This document shows positions 9,050 to 17,911 of a DNA stretch of 64,000 nucleotides, in pieces. The notes beneath the pieces were generated by a model that saw only the letters and a program-made list of their open reading frames with translations, was not told the DNA's origin and did not search any database. A program made the translations under genes and the position numbers. The DNA comes from Pseudomonas sp. NCCP-436 (GTDB taxonomy: Bacteria > Pseudomonadota > Gammaproteobacteria > Pseudomonadales > Pseudomonadaceae). How positions within the stretch are numbered: the first letter of the stretch is position 1; every line of letters starts with the position of its first letter. The DNA lies in contig NZ_BPLZ01000001.1 in NCBI RefSeq assembly GCF_019656335.1, positions 248,001-312,000 of the forward strand, in the 5' to 3' direction.

Positions 9050-9889
9050 TCAGCGGTCTTGAAGCTTTGTGCGCAGGTTGCGGTAGGTGCCCGGGGTGAA
9101 GCCGTTGGCACGGCGGAACCAGCGGCCGAGGTGGCTCTGGTCGGCAAAGCCCAGGTCGCTGGCGACATCTGCCGGGGCCGCGCCCAGGGCCAGAAGGCGA
9201 CGTGCCTGGGCCAGGCGCAGCTGGATCAGGTAGCCATGAGGAGCGATGCCGAAGGCTGCTTTGAAGGCACGGCTGAGATGAAAGCGGTCGACCTCGCAAA
9301 CCCGTGCCAGCGCCTCCAGGCCGATGTTTTCCTGATAGTGGGCGTGCAGGTATTCGCGGGCGCGCAACGCCACTGCCGGAATCTGTGCGCTGCAGGCGGT
9401 GCGCTGGCGCCAGCTGAGGTTGCGCGAGATGCGTTCGAGCAGCGCGTCCAGTGCTGCATCGCGCACCATGCGTGGTTCGCCATCGCGTAGCGCATGCAGG
9501 GCATGGGCAATATAGGGCAGCAACTGCGGATCTTCCGGCTGAGTGCGCGGTACGCCCGGCAGGCAGTCGCTCGGGGCCTGTTCGAACAGCGCTGCAAGCG
9601 CCTGCTGCAGCCAGTTCGGATGCAGGTACAGGGTGGAGTAGGTGAAGCCGCCCGGAGTCGGGGCGTGTCCGTCGTGGATGTCGCCAGGTTCGAGGAAGAA
9701 GGTCTGCCCGGCCACGCTGCTGACCAGGGTGCGACGGCAGTGAAACTGCTGCACGCCCTGCTCGGTGAAGCCGATCAGGTAGCTGTCGTGCCAGTGCGGG
9801 TCGTAGGCATGGCCGACGAAATGGGCACGGATGACCTCAATGCCGGTATCGACATCCTGCCTGAGATCGACCCACGACTGCTTCTTCAT
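9050..9889 (-). CDS. AraC-family regulator with cupin sensor domain
   Basis: This is a 279-residue AraC/XylS regulator. Residues 10-100 form an AraC-type cupin ligand domain, with HWHDSYLIGFTEQGVQQF and FLEPGDIHDG typical. The C-terminal hundred residues hold two helix-turn-helix units: IGLEALARVCEVDRFHLSRAF and VASDLGFADQSHLGRWFRR. This cupin subtype commonly sits beside LysE exporters, and here it is directly upstream of one in the same orientation. The effector is unknown, probably an amino acid. Confidence 0.9.
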   Translation of the reverse strand: MKKQSWVDLRQDVDTGIEVIRAHFVGHAYDPHWHDSYLIGFTEQGVQQFHCRRTLVSSVAGQTFFLEPGDIHDGHAPTPGGFTYSTLYLHPNWLQQALAALFEQAPSDCLPGVPRTQPEDPQLLPYIAHALHALRDGEPRMVRDAALDALLERISRNLSWRQRTACSAQIPAVALRAREYLHAHYQENIGLEALARVCEVDRFHLSRAFKAAFGIAPHGYLIQLRLAQARRLLALGAAPADVASDLGFADQSHLGRWFRRANGFTPGTYRNLRTKLQDR

Positions 9890-10033
9890 CGTCTGTTATG
9901 TGCCTCCGTATCCGGTCTTCGAGGATAACGCGTCCGGTGCTTGGCACTAGAAGATTTGTGCAGGTGGCGGGCAGTCGTCGGCTTCGCTGAACCGACCAGA
10001 GAAAGTACCGGTCTTTTGAACGAGGCTCGCTGT

Positions 10034-10042
10034 TTATCCACA
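10034..10042 (+). promoter_or_regulatory. Perfect DnaA box TTATCCACA
   Basis: An exact match to the DnaA 9-mer lies 18 bases before the start codon of the cyclopropane synthase gene. A single isolated box may let DnaA influence this gene or may be chance. Confidence 0.4.
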
Positions 10043-10059
10043 GGCCAGGAGGGACGACC

Positions 10060-11244
10060 ATGCTCACGCAACTGCCCACTGCTCTAAGGGAACTCCAACT
10101 GCCGCTGCGCCTGCAGCTTTGGGACGGCAAGCAGATCGACCTGGGGCCCAGGCCCCGGGTAACGCTGGTGCTGAAGGATCCCGGCCTGGTGCAGCAACTG
10201 ATGCGACCCAGCCTGGATGCACTGGGCGCAGCCTATGTCGAGGGCCGGCTGGATCTGGAGGGGCCGATTGACCAGGCCATCGAGGTTGGTGATGCGCTGA
10301 GCGCGGCACTGCTGGACGAGGATGCGTCCACTACAGTTGCCTATGGTCGCCATGACAAGCACAGCGACGCAGAAGCCATCAGCTATCACTACGATCTGTC
10401 CAACGATTTCTACCGCCTGTGGCTGGATCGCGACATGGTCTATTCCTGCGGCTATTTCGAAAGTGGTCGGGAAGATATCGATCAGGCCCAGCAGGCTAAG
10501 CTACGCCATCTGTGTCGCAAGCTGCGCTTGCAGCCGGGGGAGCGTTTGCTGGATGTCGGCTGTGGCTGGGGCGGGCTGGCGCGTTTTGCCGCGCGCGAGT
10601 TTGGCGTCGAAGTTCATGGCATCACCCTCAGCCGCGCGCAACTGGAACTGGCGCAGCAGCGGGTCGTCGAGGAGGACCTTCAGGAGCGGGTGACGCTGGA
10701 GTTGCTCGACTACCGCGACCTGCCGCAGGACGGTCGTTTCGACAAGGTGGTCAGCGTCGGCATGTTCGAGCATGTCGGTCATGCCAATCTGGCCCTGTAC
10801 AGCCAGCGTCTGTTCGCGGCGGTTAGACCAGGCGGACTGGTGATGAACCACGGTATCACCTCGCGCTTCACTGATGGGCGGGCGGTAGGCCGAGGTGCTG
10901 GAGAGTTCATCGACCGCTATGTGTTCCCTCAGGGCGAGCTGCCACACCTGTCCACCATCATTGCTGCCGTCAGTGAGGCTGGGCTGGAGGTCGTCGATGT
11001 CGAGAGCCTGCGTCTGCATTACGCGCGTACTCTGCAGCTTTGGAGCCAGGCCCTGGAAAGGCAACTGGCACAGGCCGCGCAGTGGGTGCCGGAGAAGTCC
11101 CTGCGCATCTGGCGACTGTATCTGGCCGGCTGCGCCTACGGCTTCCGGCGCGGTTGGATGAATTTGCATCAGATCCTGGCGGTGAAGCCGCTGGCGGACG
11201 GTAGTCACGAGCTGCCCTGGACGCGTGCCGATCTCTATCGCTGA
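10060..11244 (+). CDS. cfa: Cyclopropane-fatty-acyl-phospholipid synthase family protein
   Basis: This 394-residue SAM-dependent enzyme adds a methylene group across the double bond of unsaturated phospholipid acyl chains in the membrane. The lipid-site motif ISYHYDLSNDFYRLWL is at 107-122, with YSCGYF following. The SAM-binding loop LLDVGCGWGG is at 163-172, and MFEHVGHANL and the FIDRYVFP segment are conserved. The length is normal for the family. ATG 10060 is preceded by GGAGGGACGACC. Pseudomonas often carries two Cfa paralogues, and which one this is cannot be settled here. In other species such genes are stationary-phase (RpoS) controlled; I did not see a convincing RpoS promoter. Confidence 0.93.
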   Translation: MLTQLPTALRELQLPLRLQLWDGKQIDLGPRPRVTLVLKDPGLVQQLMRPSLDALGAAYVEGRLDLEGPIDQAIEVGDALSAALLDEDASTTVAYGRHDKHSDAEAISYHYDLSNDFYRLWLDRDMVYSCGYFESGREDIDQAQQAKLRHLCRKLRLQPGERLLDVGCGWGGLARFAAREFGVEVHGITLSRAQLELAQQRVVEEDLQERVTLELLDYRDLPQDGRFDKVVSVGMFEHVGHANLALYSQRLFAAVRPGGLVMNHGITSRFTDGRAVGRGAGEFIDRYVFPQGELPHLSTIIAAVSEAGLEVVDVESLRLHYARTLQLWSQALERQLAQAAQWVPEKSLRIWRLYLAGCAYGFRRGWMNLHQILAVKPLADGSHELPWTRADLYR

Positions 11245-11306
11245 GCTGGCGGCATCGACGTCGTATGCTGGGTTAACATGCGGCCTTCCTCGCCGATGGG
11301 TTGGTC

Positions 11307-13058
11307 ATGTTCCGACTGCCGCAACGTCGCCAGCGCCTGCTGGCCATCATCCTGCCGATTTTGCTCGGTCTGCTGCTCTGCGCATGGCTGGCCGGGCGCT
11401 ATGCCGAGCAGCGCGCCTGGATCGAGCGCAGCGCCGAGGCGCGCGGCCAGCTGCAGTTGTATGCGCAGTCGATTCGAACGCTGATCGAGCGTTTCAATTC
11501 TGTGCCGGCGGTGCTTTCGCTCGACAGCGATATCCGCAGCCTACTGCGGGCGCCGCAGGATCGCCACCTGCGCATGGCGCTTAACCTGCGCCTGGAGCAG
11601 TTGAACAAGGCCGCCGGATCCACCGTGCTGTATTTGCTCGACACCGAGGGTGAAACCCTGGCAGCGAGCAACTGGCGGGACTGGAGCAGTTTTGTCGGTA
11701 ACAACTATGCCTTCCGTCCCTATTTCCAGAATGCCCTGCGTGAGGGGGGCGCGCGTTATTTTGCGGTGGGCGTGACGACAGGGGTTCCCGGCTACTTCCT
11801 GTCGCATGCGGTGCGTGAGGAGGATGGAACGCTGCTGGGGGTTCTGGTGGTCAAGCTGGAACTTGAGGAGCTGCAGCGTCAGTGGGTCGAGCAGCCGGGC
11901 GTACTGCTGGTGACCGATAGCCACCATGTTGCAATTCTCAGCAACCGCCCGGCCTGGCGCTTTCGTGCGCTGCAGTCGCTGGACGAGCAGGCCCGTGCCG
12001 AGCTGGTGGAGGTGCGCCGTTACGCTGAACAGGCGCTGCAGCCGTTGCCCGGACGCCTGTTGCGGCAGATCGACGAGGACACCGCCTGGATGCGTCTGGA
12101 TGGGCCCGAGGGTAACCGCGAATATCTCTGGCAGCGACTCGATCTGCCGCAGGAAGAATGGACGCTGTACCTGCTCAGCGAACCGACCTCACTGACGACC
12201 GCCCGCCGCAGCTATGCACTGGCTGCGGCCGGAGTCTGGCTGGCACTGGCCTTCCTGCTGCTGTTTCTTGCTCAGCGGCGCAAGAACCAGCGCCTGCAGG
12301 CCGGTATTCGCGAGCGTCTGGAGCGCGAGGTGGAAATGCGTACCGCCGAGTTGCGTCAGGCTCAGGAAGAGCTGGTGCATGCGGCTCGAATGGCTGCCCT
12401 GGGGCAAATGTCGGCCGCCATGGCGCATGAGATCAACCAGCCGTTGACGGCTCTGCAGATGCAGCTGGGCAGCCAGCGCCTGTTGCTGGAAAGCGGTCGC
12501 CCACAAGCCATGCGTGAGGGCCTGCAACGTATGGAGGGCTTGCTACAGCGGATGGCAGCGTTGACCAGCCATCTCAAGACCTTTGCCCGCAAGAGCCCTG
12601 CCGGCCTCGGCGAGCGGTTGCGGCTGGACGAGGTACTGGGGCAGGCGTTGCAGTTGCTGGCGCCACGCATCCGCGTCGAGCAGGTGGAGTTGAACGTCCG
12701 TGCCGTCAGCGATGCCTGGGTGCAGGGCGATGCCATTCGCCTCGAACAGGTGCTGCTGAATCTGCTGAACAACGCTCTGGATGCCATGCAGGACAGCGAG
12801 TGGCGGATCGTTGATGTGCTTATCCAGCGTCAGGGGGAACGCTGCAGGCTGACTGTCGAGGACAGTGGCGGCGGTATCGACGAGGAGGCACTGCAGCATG
12901 TGTTCGAGCCGTTCTTCACCACCAAGCCGGTAGGTCAGGGGCTCGGACTGGGCCTGGCGGTGTCCTACGGCATCGTTCGCGAGCTGGGCGGCACCTTGAG
13001 CGCCGCCAACGGAACGTGCGGCGCGGTGTTCATTCTGGAGCTGCCGGCGGTTTCCTGA
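11307..13058 (+). CDS. DctB-type sensor histidine kinase
   Basis: This 583-residue inner-membrane kinase has transmembrane helices at about 10-30 and 290-315 flanking a periplasmic double-PAS (dCache-like) sensor. Conserved GNNYAFRPYFQNAL and GYFLSHAV are typical of DctB-like C4-dicarboxylate or alpha-ketoglutarate sensors. A short coiled coil leads to the phosphoacceptor MAHEINQPLTAL, then NLLNNALDAM (N box), EDSGGGI (G1), FEPFFTTK (F) and GLGLGLAVS (G2). ATG 11307 is favoured over an in-frame TTG six bases earlier. It precedes a DctD-type regulator by 82 bases, and the next genes encode a TAXI-TRAP transporter, so the transported solute is the probable signal. DctB and the P. aeruginosa alpha-ketoglutarate sensor MifS are the nearest named relatives I can offer. 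Confidence 0.9.
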   Translation: MFRLPQRRQRLLAIILPILLGLLLCAWLAGRYAEQRAWIERSAEARGQLQLYAQSIRTLIERFNSVPAVLSLDSDIRSLLRAPQDRHLRMALNLRLEQLNKAAGSTVLYLLDTEGETLAASNWRDWSSFVGNNYAFRPYFQNALREGGARYFAVGVTTGVPGYFLSHAVREEDGTLLGVLVVKLELEELQRQWVEQPGVLLVTDSHHVAILSNRPAWRFRALQSLDEQARAELVEVRRYAEQALQPLPGRLLRQIDEDTAWMRLDGPEGNREYLWQRLDLPQEEWTLYLLSEPTSLTTARRSYALAAAGVWLALAFLLLFLAQRRKNQRLQAGIRERLEREVEMRTAELRQAQEELVHAARMAALGQMSAAMAHEINQPLTALQMQLGSQRLLLESGRPQAMREGLQRMEGLLQRMAALTSHLKTFARKSPAGLGERLRLDEVLGQALQLLAPRIRVEQVELNVRAVSDAWVQGDAIRLEQVLLNLLNNALDAMQDSEWRIVDVLIQRQGERCRLTVEDSGGGIDEEALQHVFEPFFTTKPVGQGLGLGLAVSYGIVRELGGTLSAANGTCGAVFILELPAVS

Positions 13059-13140
13059 CGGCACGGATGGATGGTGCGTGGAGCAGGGTTCGCCGGCTCT
13101 TCATCCGGGATAAACTGCCGCGATCGAAAAGGGAGGTGCC

Positions 13141-14481
13141 ATGAGCGATCAGGTGATAGTGGTCGATGACGAAGCAGCGATCCGCGAGGCCATCCAGCAG
13201 TGGCTGGAGCTGTCCGGCCTGGCGGTGCGAACCTGCGGCAGTGCCGATGCGGCCATGGCGTTGGTCGATCATGACTATCCCGGCATCGTTATCAGTGATG
13301 TGCGCATGCCCGGTAGTGACGGACTGCAGTTGCTCGACCGGCTGATGCAGCTCGATGCGGATCTGCCGGTGATCCTGATTACCGGTCATGGTGATGTGCC
13401 GATGGCGGTACAGGCCCTTCGTCAGGGGGCCTACGACTTCATCGAGAAGCCCTTCGCGCCCGAGCGTCTGCTCGACAGCGTACGCCGGGCCTTGGACAAG
13501 CGCCGGCTGGTCTGCGAGAACCGCCAGCTGCGCCGCCAGGTGGCGGACAAGGGGCGCATCGAGAGTCAGTTGATCGGTATGTCGCGGGCGATGGAAAACC
13601 TGCGGCGACAGATTCTCGAACTGGCCGGCACCTCGGTTAACGTGCTGATTCGCGGCGAGACCGGCAGTGGCAAGGAACTGGTGGCTCGCAGCCTGCACGA
13701 GTTCAGCCCGCGTACTGAAAAGCCCTTTGTTGCACTGAACTGCGCCGCCATTCCCGAAACCATCTTTGAGAGCGAGTTGTTCGGCCACGAGAGCGGTGCC
13801 TTCACCGGTGCCCAGGCCCGGCGCATCGGGCGCATGGAACATGCCGATGGCGGCACCCTGTTCCTCGACGAGGTGGAAAGCATGCCACTGGCGCAGCAGG
13901 TCAAGCTGCTACGGGTGCTGCAGGAAAAGACCCTGGAGCGGCTTGGATCGAACAAGAGCATCAAGGTGGATCTGCGGGTGATCAGTGCGGCCAAGCCGGA
14001 TCTGCGGGAAGAGGTGCAGGCCGGGCGTTTTCGTGAGGATCTGCTCTATCGGCTCAACGTCGCCACCCTGCAAATCCCGCCTCTGCGAGAGCGTCGCGAG
14101 GACATTCCGTTGCTGTTCGAGCACTTCGCCAGTGAGGCTGCGCGCCGCCATGAGCGTGAAGTGCCGCCCCTGGCCCCCGGACAGTTGGCCCAGCTGCTGA
14201 GCCACGACTGGCCGGGCAACGTGCGAGAACTGGCCAATGCTGCCGAGCGGCATGCGCTGGGGTTGTCGGCTGCAGCCGTGGAGGAGCCTGCGGCCGTTCA
14301 GTCGCTGGCGCAGCAGATGGAACGCTTCGAGGCGCAGTGCCTGCGCCAGGCGCTGCAGCAGTGCCGGGGCAATATCGCTGCGGTGATGGAACAACTGCAG
14401 CTGCCAAGGCGTACGCTCAACGAGAAGATGCAGCGCCACGGCCTGAGTCGTACCGACTATCTGCCGGGAGGCGCCGAATAG
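13141..14481 (+). CDS. DctD-type sigma-54-dependent response regulator
   Basis: This 446-residue NtrC-class activator has a receiver domain at 4-118 with phospho-acceptor Asp53 (ISDVRMPG). The AAA+ domain at about 143-370 has Walker A GETGSGKE at 172-179 and the sigma-54 contact loop GAFTGA at 219-224. A Fis-type helix-turn-helix follows at about 400-440 (NIAAVMEQLQLPRRTLNEKM). All motifs needed for sigma-54 activation are intact. It is cotranscribed with the kinase, judging by spacing. A sigma-54 promoter lies 125 bases past its stop in front of the TRAP genes, making those its likely target. The stop codon lies inside the first of three short repeats that may be its own binding sites. Confidence 0.93.
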   Translation: MSDQVIVVDDEAAIREAIQQWLELSGLAVRTCGSADAAMALVDHDYPGIVISDVRMPGSDGLQLLDRLMQLDADLPVILITGHGDVPMAVQALRQGAYDFIEKPFAPERLLDSVRRALDKRRLVCENRQLRRQVADKGRIESQLIGMSRAMENLRRQILELAGTSVNVLIRGETGSGKELVARSLHEFSPRTEKPFVALNCAAIPETIFESELFGHESGAFTGAQARRIGRMEHADGGTLFLDEVESMPLAQQVKLLRVLQEKTLERLGSNKSIKVDLRVISAAKPDLREEVQAGRFREDLLYRLNVATLQIPPLRERREDIPLLFEHFASEAARRHEREVPPLAPGQLAQLLSHDWPGNVRELANAAERHALGLSAAAVEEPAAVQSLAQQMERFEAQCLRQALQQCRGNIAAVMEQLQLPRRTLNEKMQRHGLSRTDYLPGGAE

Positions 14482-14541
14482 GCGCAGGGATTCTGCCAAC
14501 AATAGGCGGATTTTTGCCGATCGATTCGGGGCGGATAGGCG
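14477..14541. repeat. Three short direct repeats, candidate activator binding sites
   Basis: The octamers AATAGGCG (14477-14484), AATAGGCG (14501-14508) and GATAGGCG (14534-14541) occur in a row, with starts spaced by 24 and 33 bases. They lie about 65-130 bases upstream of the sigma-54 promoter, the usual distance for enhancer sites of an NtrC-class activator. Binding by the DctD-like protein is inference. Confidence 0.45.
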
Positions 14542-14605
14542 GTGTCTCGCTTATAGGGTGCTCTGAAAATCTGGTTTTTCCTTTTAAATCAATATTTTGA
14601 CTCTT

Positions 14606-14621
14606 TGGCATGGTGCCTGCT
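14606..14621 (+). promoter_or_regulatory. Sigma-54 (RpoN) promoter of the TRAP operon
   Basis: The sequence TGGCATGGTGCCTGCT matches the RpoN consensus TGGCAYRNNNNTTGCW at all positions but one (C for the first T of TTGC). The invariant GG and GC have the correct 10-base spacing. It faces the TAXI binding-protein gene, leaving a leader of roughly 185 bases. The 334-base gap 14482-14815 otherwise holds only the three short repeats upstream. Confidence 0.75.
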
Positions 14622-14815
14622 TAAGGGATTGTCAGCTGTACAGCCTTCCAACGGCTGACGGCCTACAACAATCACAAAAGGCTATCAGTTGCACCTGCGT
14701 CCGGTTTGACCGGGCCGCATCAAGTCTTTTGGGCGACTCGCATGTCGCCGTCCGTGTCTCTCTGAGCCGGGTTGATTGCTTGCCGCCAATCAATAAGAAA
14801 AACGGAGAAACCTCC

Positions 14816-15769
14816 ATGCGACTGACCAGGAAAATCAGCTTGTTCGCCGCTGCTGCGGTGTTCACTGCCAGTACTGCGGCGTTTGCCGCTCCTACCTTCA
14901 TCAACGTGCTCACCGGTGGCACCAGCGGGGTCTATTACCCCATCGGTGTGGCCCTGTCGCAGCTCTATGGGCAGATCGACGGAGCTCGTACCTCTGTGCA
15001 GGCGACCAAAGCGTCGGTGGAAAACCTCAACCTGTTGCAGTCCGGCCGTGGTGAACTGGCGTTTGCCCTGGGTGACTCGGTGGAGGACGCCTGGAACGGC
15101 GTCGAGGATGCCGGCTTCAAGGCACCGCTGAAAAAGATCCGCGCCCTGGCCGGTACCTACCCGAACTACATCCAGATCGTTGCCAGCAAGGAATCGGGCA
15201 TCAAGACTCTTGAAGACCTCAAGGGCAAGCGGATTTCCGTGGGTGCACCGCGTTCGGGCACCGAGCTTAATGCCCGCGCCATCTTCAAGGCTGCCGGCAT
15301 CAGCTATGACGACTTCGCTCGCGTCGAGTACATGCCCTATGCCGAGTCTGTAGAGCTGATCAAGAATCGTCAGATCGACGCCACTCTGCAATCCTCCGGT
15401 TTGGGTATGGCAGCCATCCGTGACCTTGCGTCCATGGTGCCGCTGAATTTCGTAGCTGTACCGCAGGAGGTCGTTGCCAAGATCGACAGCAAGGCCTATC
15501 AGGCCGGCGTGATTCCGGCCGGCACCTATGACGGTCAGGACGAGGACGTGCCCACCGTGGCCATTACCAACATCCTGGTTACCCATGAAGGAGTATCCGA
15601 GGAAGTGGTCTACCAGATGGCCAAGCTGATGTTCGACAACCTCGGTCGTCTGGCCAACGCGCATTCCGCTGCCGCCGACATCAAGCTGGAAACTGCCACC
15701 AGCAACCTGCCGATCCCGCTGCACCCGGGCGCCGAGCGCTTCTACAGGGAAAAAGGCCTGATCCAGTAA
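14816..15769 (+). CDS. TAXI-family TRAP transporter solute-binding protein
   Basis: This is a 317-residue periplasmic binding protein. A Sec signal peptide covers residues 1-24 with cleavage after AFA. The mature start reads INVLTGGTSGVYYPIGVALSQ, the TAXI hallmark. YIQIVASKESGIKTLEDLKGKRISVGAP and SGTELNARAIF are family-typical and line the binding cleft. It delivers a solute to the permease encoded next. TAXI proteins of known ligand bind glutamate, glutamine or other carboxylates; the ligand here is unknown. ATG 14816 follows a GGAG ribosome binding site and gives the clean signal peptide. Confidence 0.93.
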   Translation: MRLTRKISLFAAAAVFTASTAAFAAPTFINVLTGGTSGVYYPIGVALSQLYGQIDGARTSVQATKASVENLNLLQSGRGELAFALGDSVEDAWNGVEDAGFKAPLKKIRALAGTYPNYIQIVASKESGIKTLEDLKGKRISVGAPRSGTELNARAIFKAAGISYDDFARVEYMPYAESVELIKNRQIDATLQSSGLGMAAIRDLASMVPLNFVAVPQEVVAKIDSKAYQAGVIPAGTYDGQDEDVPTVAITNILVTHEGVSEEVVYQMAKLMFDNLGRLANAHSAAADIKLETATSNLPIPLHPGAERFYREKGLIQ

Positions 15770-15883
15770 ACCCCGGATCTGCCCGGTGGCCGGCAGCATG
15801 CCTCAATCCGGTCGCCGGGTAAGCGCCCAGCCCCTCTCCCTGAGTCCAGGGAGTGCCACCTTTAGCCCCAGAGAGCTTGCATC

Positions 15884-17911
15884 ATGAGCGAACAAGAAGG
15901 GCTGCATGCCAGCCCCAGCCAATGGCCGAAGACACTGTTCTATGTGGCATTGGCCTTCTCCGTCTATCAGATCGTTACAGCCGCCTTTCACCCCGTATCC
16001 AGCCAGGTATTGCGTGCCGGTCACATCGGCTTTCTGTTGCTGCTGGTGTTTCTCTGCTATCCGGCGATCGGCAACAAGCGTCCGTTCCAGCCTGTGGCCT
16101 GGGTTCTGGGTTTGGCCGGCATGGCCACTTTCGGTTACCAGTGGTACTTCGAGGCAGACCTGATCCAGCGCTCTGGTGACCTCACCACCACCGACATGAT
16201 CATCGGTCTGACCCTGATGGTGCTGGTGTTCGAGGCGGCGCGCCGGGTCATGGGCATTGCCCTGCCGATCGTCTGTGGCACCTTCCTGCTCTATGGCATG
16301 TTCGGACAGTACCTGCCGGGCGACCTGGCCCACCGGGGCTACGGGCTGGACCAGATCGTTAACCAGCTGTCGTTCGGCACCGAAGGCTTCTACGGTACGC
16401 CGACCTACGTTTCGGCCACCTACATCTTCCTGTTCATCCTGTTCGGCGCCTTCCTCGAGCAGGCCGGGATGATCAAGCTGTTCACCGACTTCGCCATGGG
16501 CATGTTCGGCCACCGTACCGGTGGCCCGGCCAAGGTTTCGGTGGTGTCCTCGCTGCTGATGGGCACCATCACCGGTTCCGGCGTGGCCAACGTGGTCACT
16601 ACCGGTCAGTTCACCATCCCGCTGATGAAGCGCTTCGGTTACAAGCCGGCCTTCGCCGCGGGCATTGAGGCTACCGCCAGCATGGGCAGCCAGCTTATGC
16701 CGCCGGTAATGGGCGCCGTGGCCTTCATCATGGCCGAGACCATCAACGTGCCGTTCGTCGAGGTGGCCAAGGCCGCGCTGATTCCGGCGTGCCTGTACTT
16801 CGGCTCAATCTTCTGGATGGTTCATCTGGAAGCGGTGAAGAACAACCTCAAGGGCCTGCCGAAGGACGAGTGCCCGAGCGCCTGGGCTGCGGTCAAGGAA
16901 CGCTGGTTCCTGCTTATTCCGCTGGGCGTGCTGGTGTACCTGCTGTTCTCCGGCTACACGCCGATGTTCTCCGGCACCGTGGGCCTGGCCCTGACCGCCA
17001 TCGTCATCCTCGGTTCGGCGATCATCCTGCGTTTCAACTCGTTCTGGCTGCGCATGGCCTTCTGGGTCGCGCTGGGCGTACTTTGCGCCGGTTTCTTCCA
17101 GATGGGTATCGCGGTGATCTTCGGCGTCATCGCCGCGCTGGTCGCCGGTTGCTGGTTCGTCAAGGGCGGTCGCGAGACCCTGCGTGCCTGCGTGCACGCG
17201 ATGGTCGAGGGCGCCCGTCACGCCGTTCCGGTGGGCATCGCCTGTGCATTGGTCGGGGTGATCATCGGTATCGTGTCGCTGACCGGCATCGCCTCGACGT
17301 TCGCGGGCTACATCCTCGCCATCGGCCAGGACAACCTGCTGCTGTCGCTGGTGCTGACCATGCTCACCTGCCTGGTGCTGGGCATGGGCATTCCGACCAT
17401 CCCCAACTACATCATCACCAGCTCCATCGCCGCACCTGCGCTGCTGGAACTGGGTGTGCCGCTGATCGTCTCGCACATGTTCGTCTTCTACTTCGGCCTG
17501 ATGGCGGACCTGACGCCGCCGGTGGCGCTGGCCTGCTTCGCTGCAGCACCGATCGCCAAGGAGAACGGCCTGAAGATCAGCCTGGTAGCGGTCAAGGTGG
17601 CCATTGCCGGCTTCATCGTGCCGTTCATGGCGGTCTATGACCCGGCGTTGATGATGCAGGGCGATGACTGGGGGGCGACCGTCTACATGGTGATCAAGAC
17701 CATGTTCGCCATCGTTCTGTGGGGCATCGCCGTGGTGGGCTACTACCGCTTGCCGCTGTCCTGGATCGAGCGTCTGGTCGCCGTCGGTGCGGGTTTCGCG
17801 CTGGTGCTGGCGATGCCGATCAGCGATGAAATCGGCTTTGTTGTGGGTGCCGTGCTGCTGGCTCAGCACATCTGGCGTGCGCGCCGTCGGGCGCAACTGG
17901 CGGCTGCGTGA
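15884..17911 (+). CDS. TRAP transporter fused permease (4TM plus 12TM)
   Basis: This 675-residue inner-membrane protein joins the small DctQ-like subunit (about residues 15-110) to the large DctM-like subunit (about 110-660), as is usual in TAXI systems. Signature segments include VSVVSSLLMGTITGSGVANV and ASMGSQLMPPVMGAVAF in the first half, and LVLGMGIPTIPNYI and LTPPVALACFAAAPIA in the second. Transport is driven by an ion gradient, normally sodium. It follows the binding-protein gene by 114 bases and overlaps the DUF1850 gene by 4 bases (GTGA), so the three form one operon. Confidence 0.94.
   Translation: MSEQEGLHASPSQWPKTLFYVALAFSVYQIVTAAFHPVSSQVLRAGHIGFLLLLVFLCYPAIGNKRPFQPVAWVLGLAGMATFGYQWYFEADLIQRSGDLTTTDMIIGLTLMVLVFEAARRVMGIALPIVCGTFLLYGMFGQYLPGDLAHRGYGLDQIVNQLSFGTEGFYGTPTYVSATYIFLFILFGAFLEQAGMIKLFTDFAMGMFGHRTGGPAKVSVVSSLLMGTITGSGVANVVTTGQFTIPLMKRFGYKPAFAAGIEATASMGSQLMPPVMGAVAFIMAETINVPFVEVAKAALIPACLYFGSIFWMVHLEAVKNNLKGLPKDECPSAWAAVKERWFLLIPLGVLVYLLFSGYTPMFSGTVGLALTAIVILGSAIILRFNSFWLRMAFWVALGVLCAGFFQMGIAVIFGVIAALVAGCWFVKGGRETLRACVHAMVEGARHAVPVGIACALVGVIIGIVSLTGIASTFAGYILAIGQDNLLLSLVLTMLTCLVLGMGIPTIPNYIITSSIAAPALLELGVPLIVSHMFVFYFGLMADLTPPVALACFAAAPIAKENGLKISLVAVKVAIAGFIVPFMAVYDPALMMQGDDWGATVYMVIKTMFAIVLWGIAVVGYYRLPLSWIERLVAVGAGFALVLAMPISDEIGFVVGAVLLAQHIWRARRRAQLAAA

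Noticed and set aside
9900..10059. RpoS-type promoter for cfa
   Set aside because: Candidate -10 sequences such as GCACTAGA match poorly and are not supported by a -35 or conserved context.
16805..17896. 363-codon minus-strand frame rich in His, Asp and Gln
   Set aside because: It is antisense to the TRAP permease; its odd composition comes from reverse-reading hydrophobic codons.
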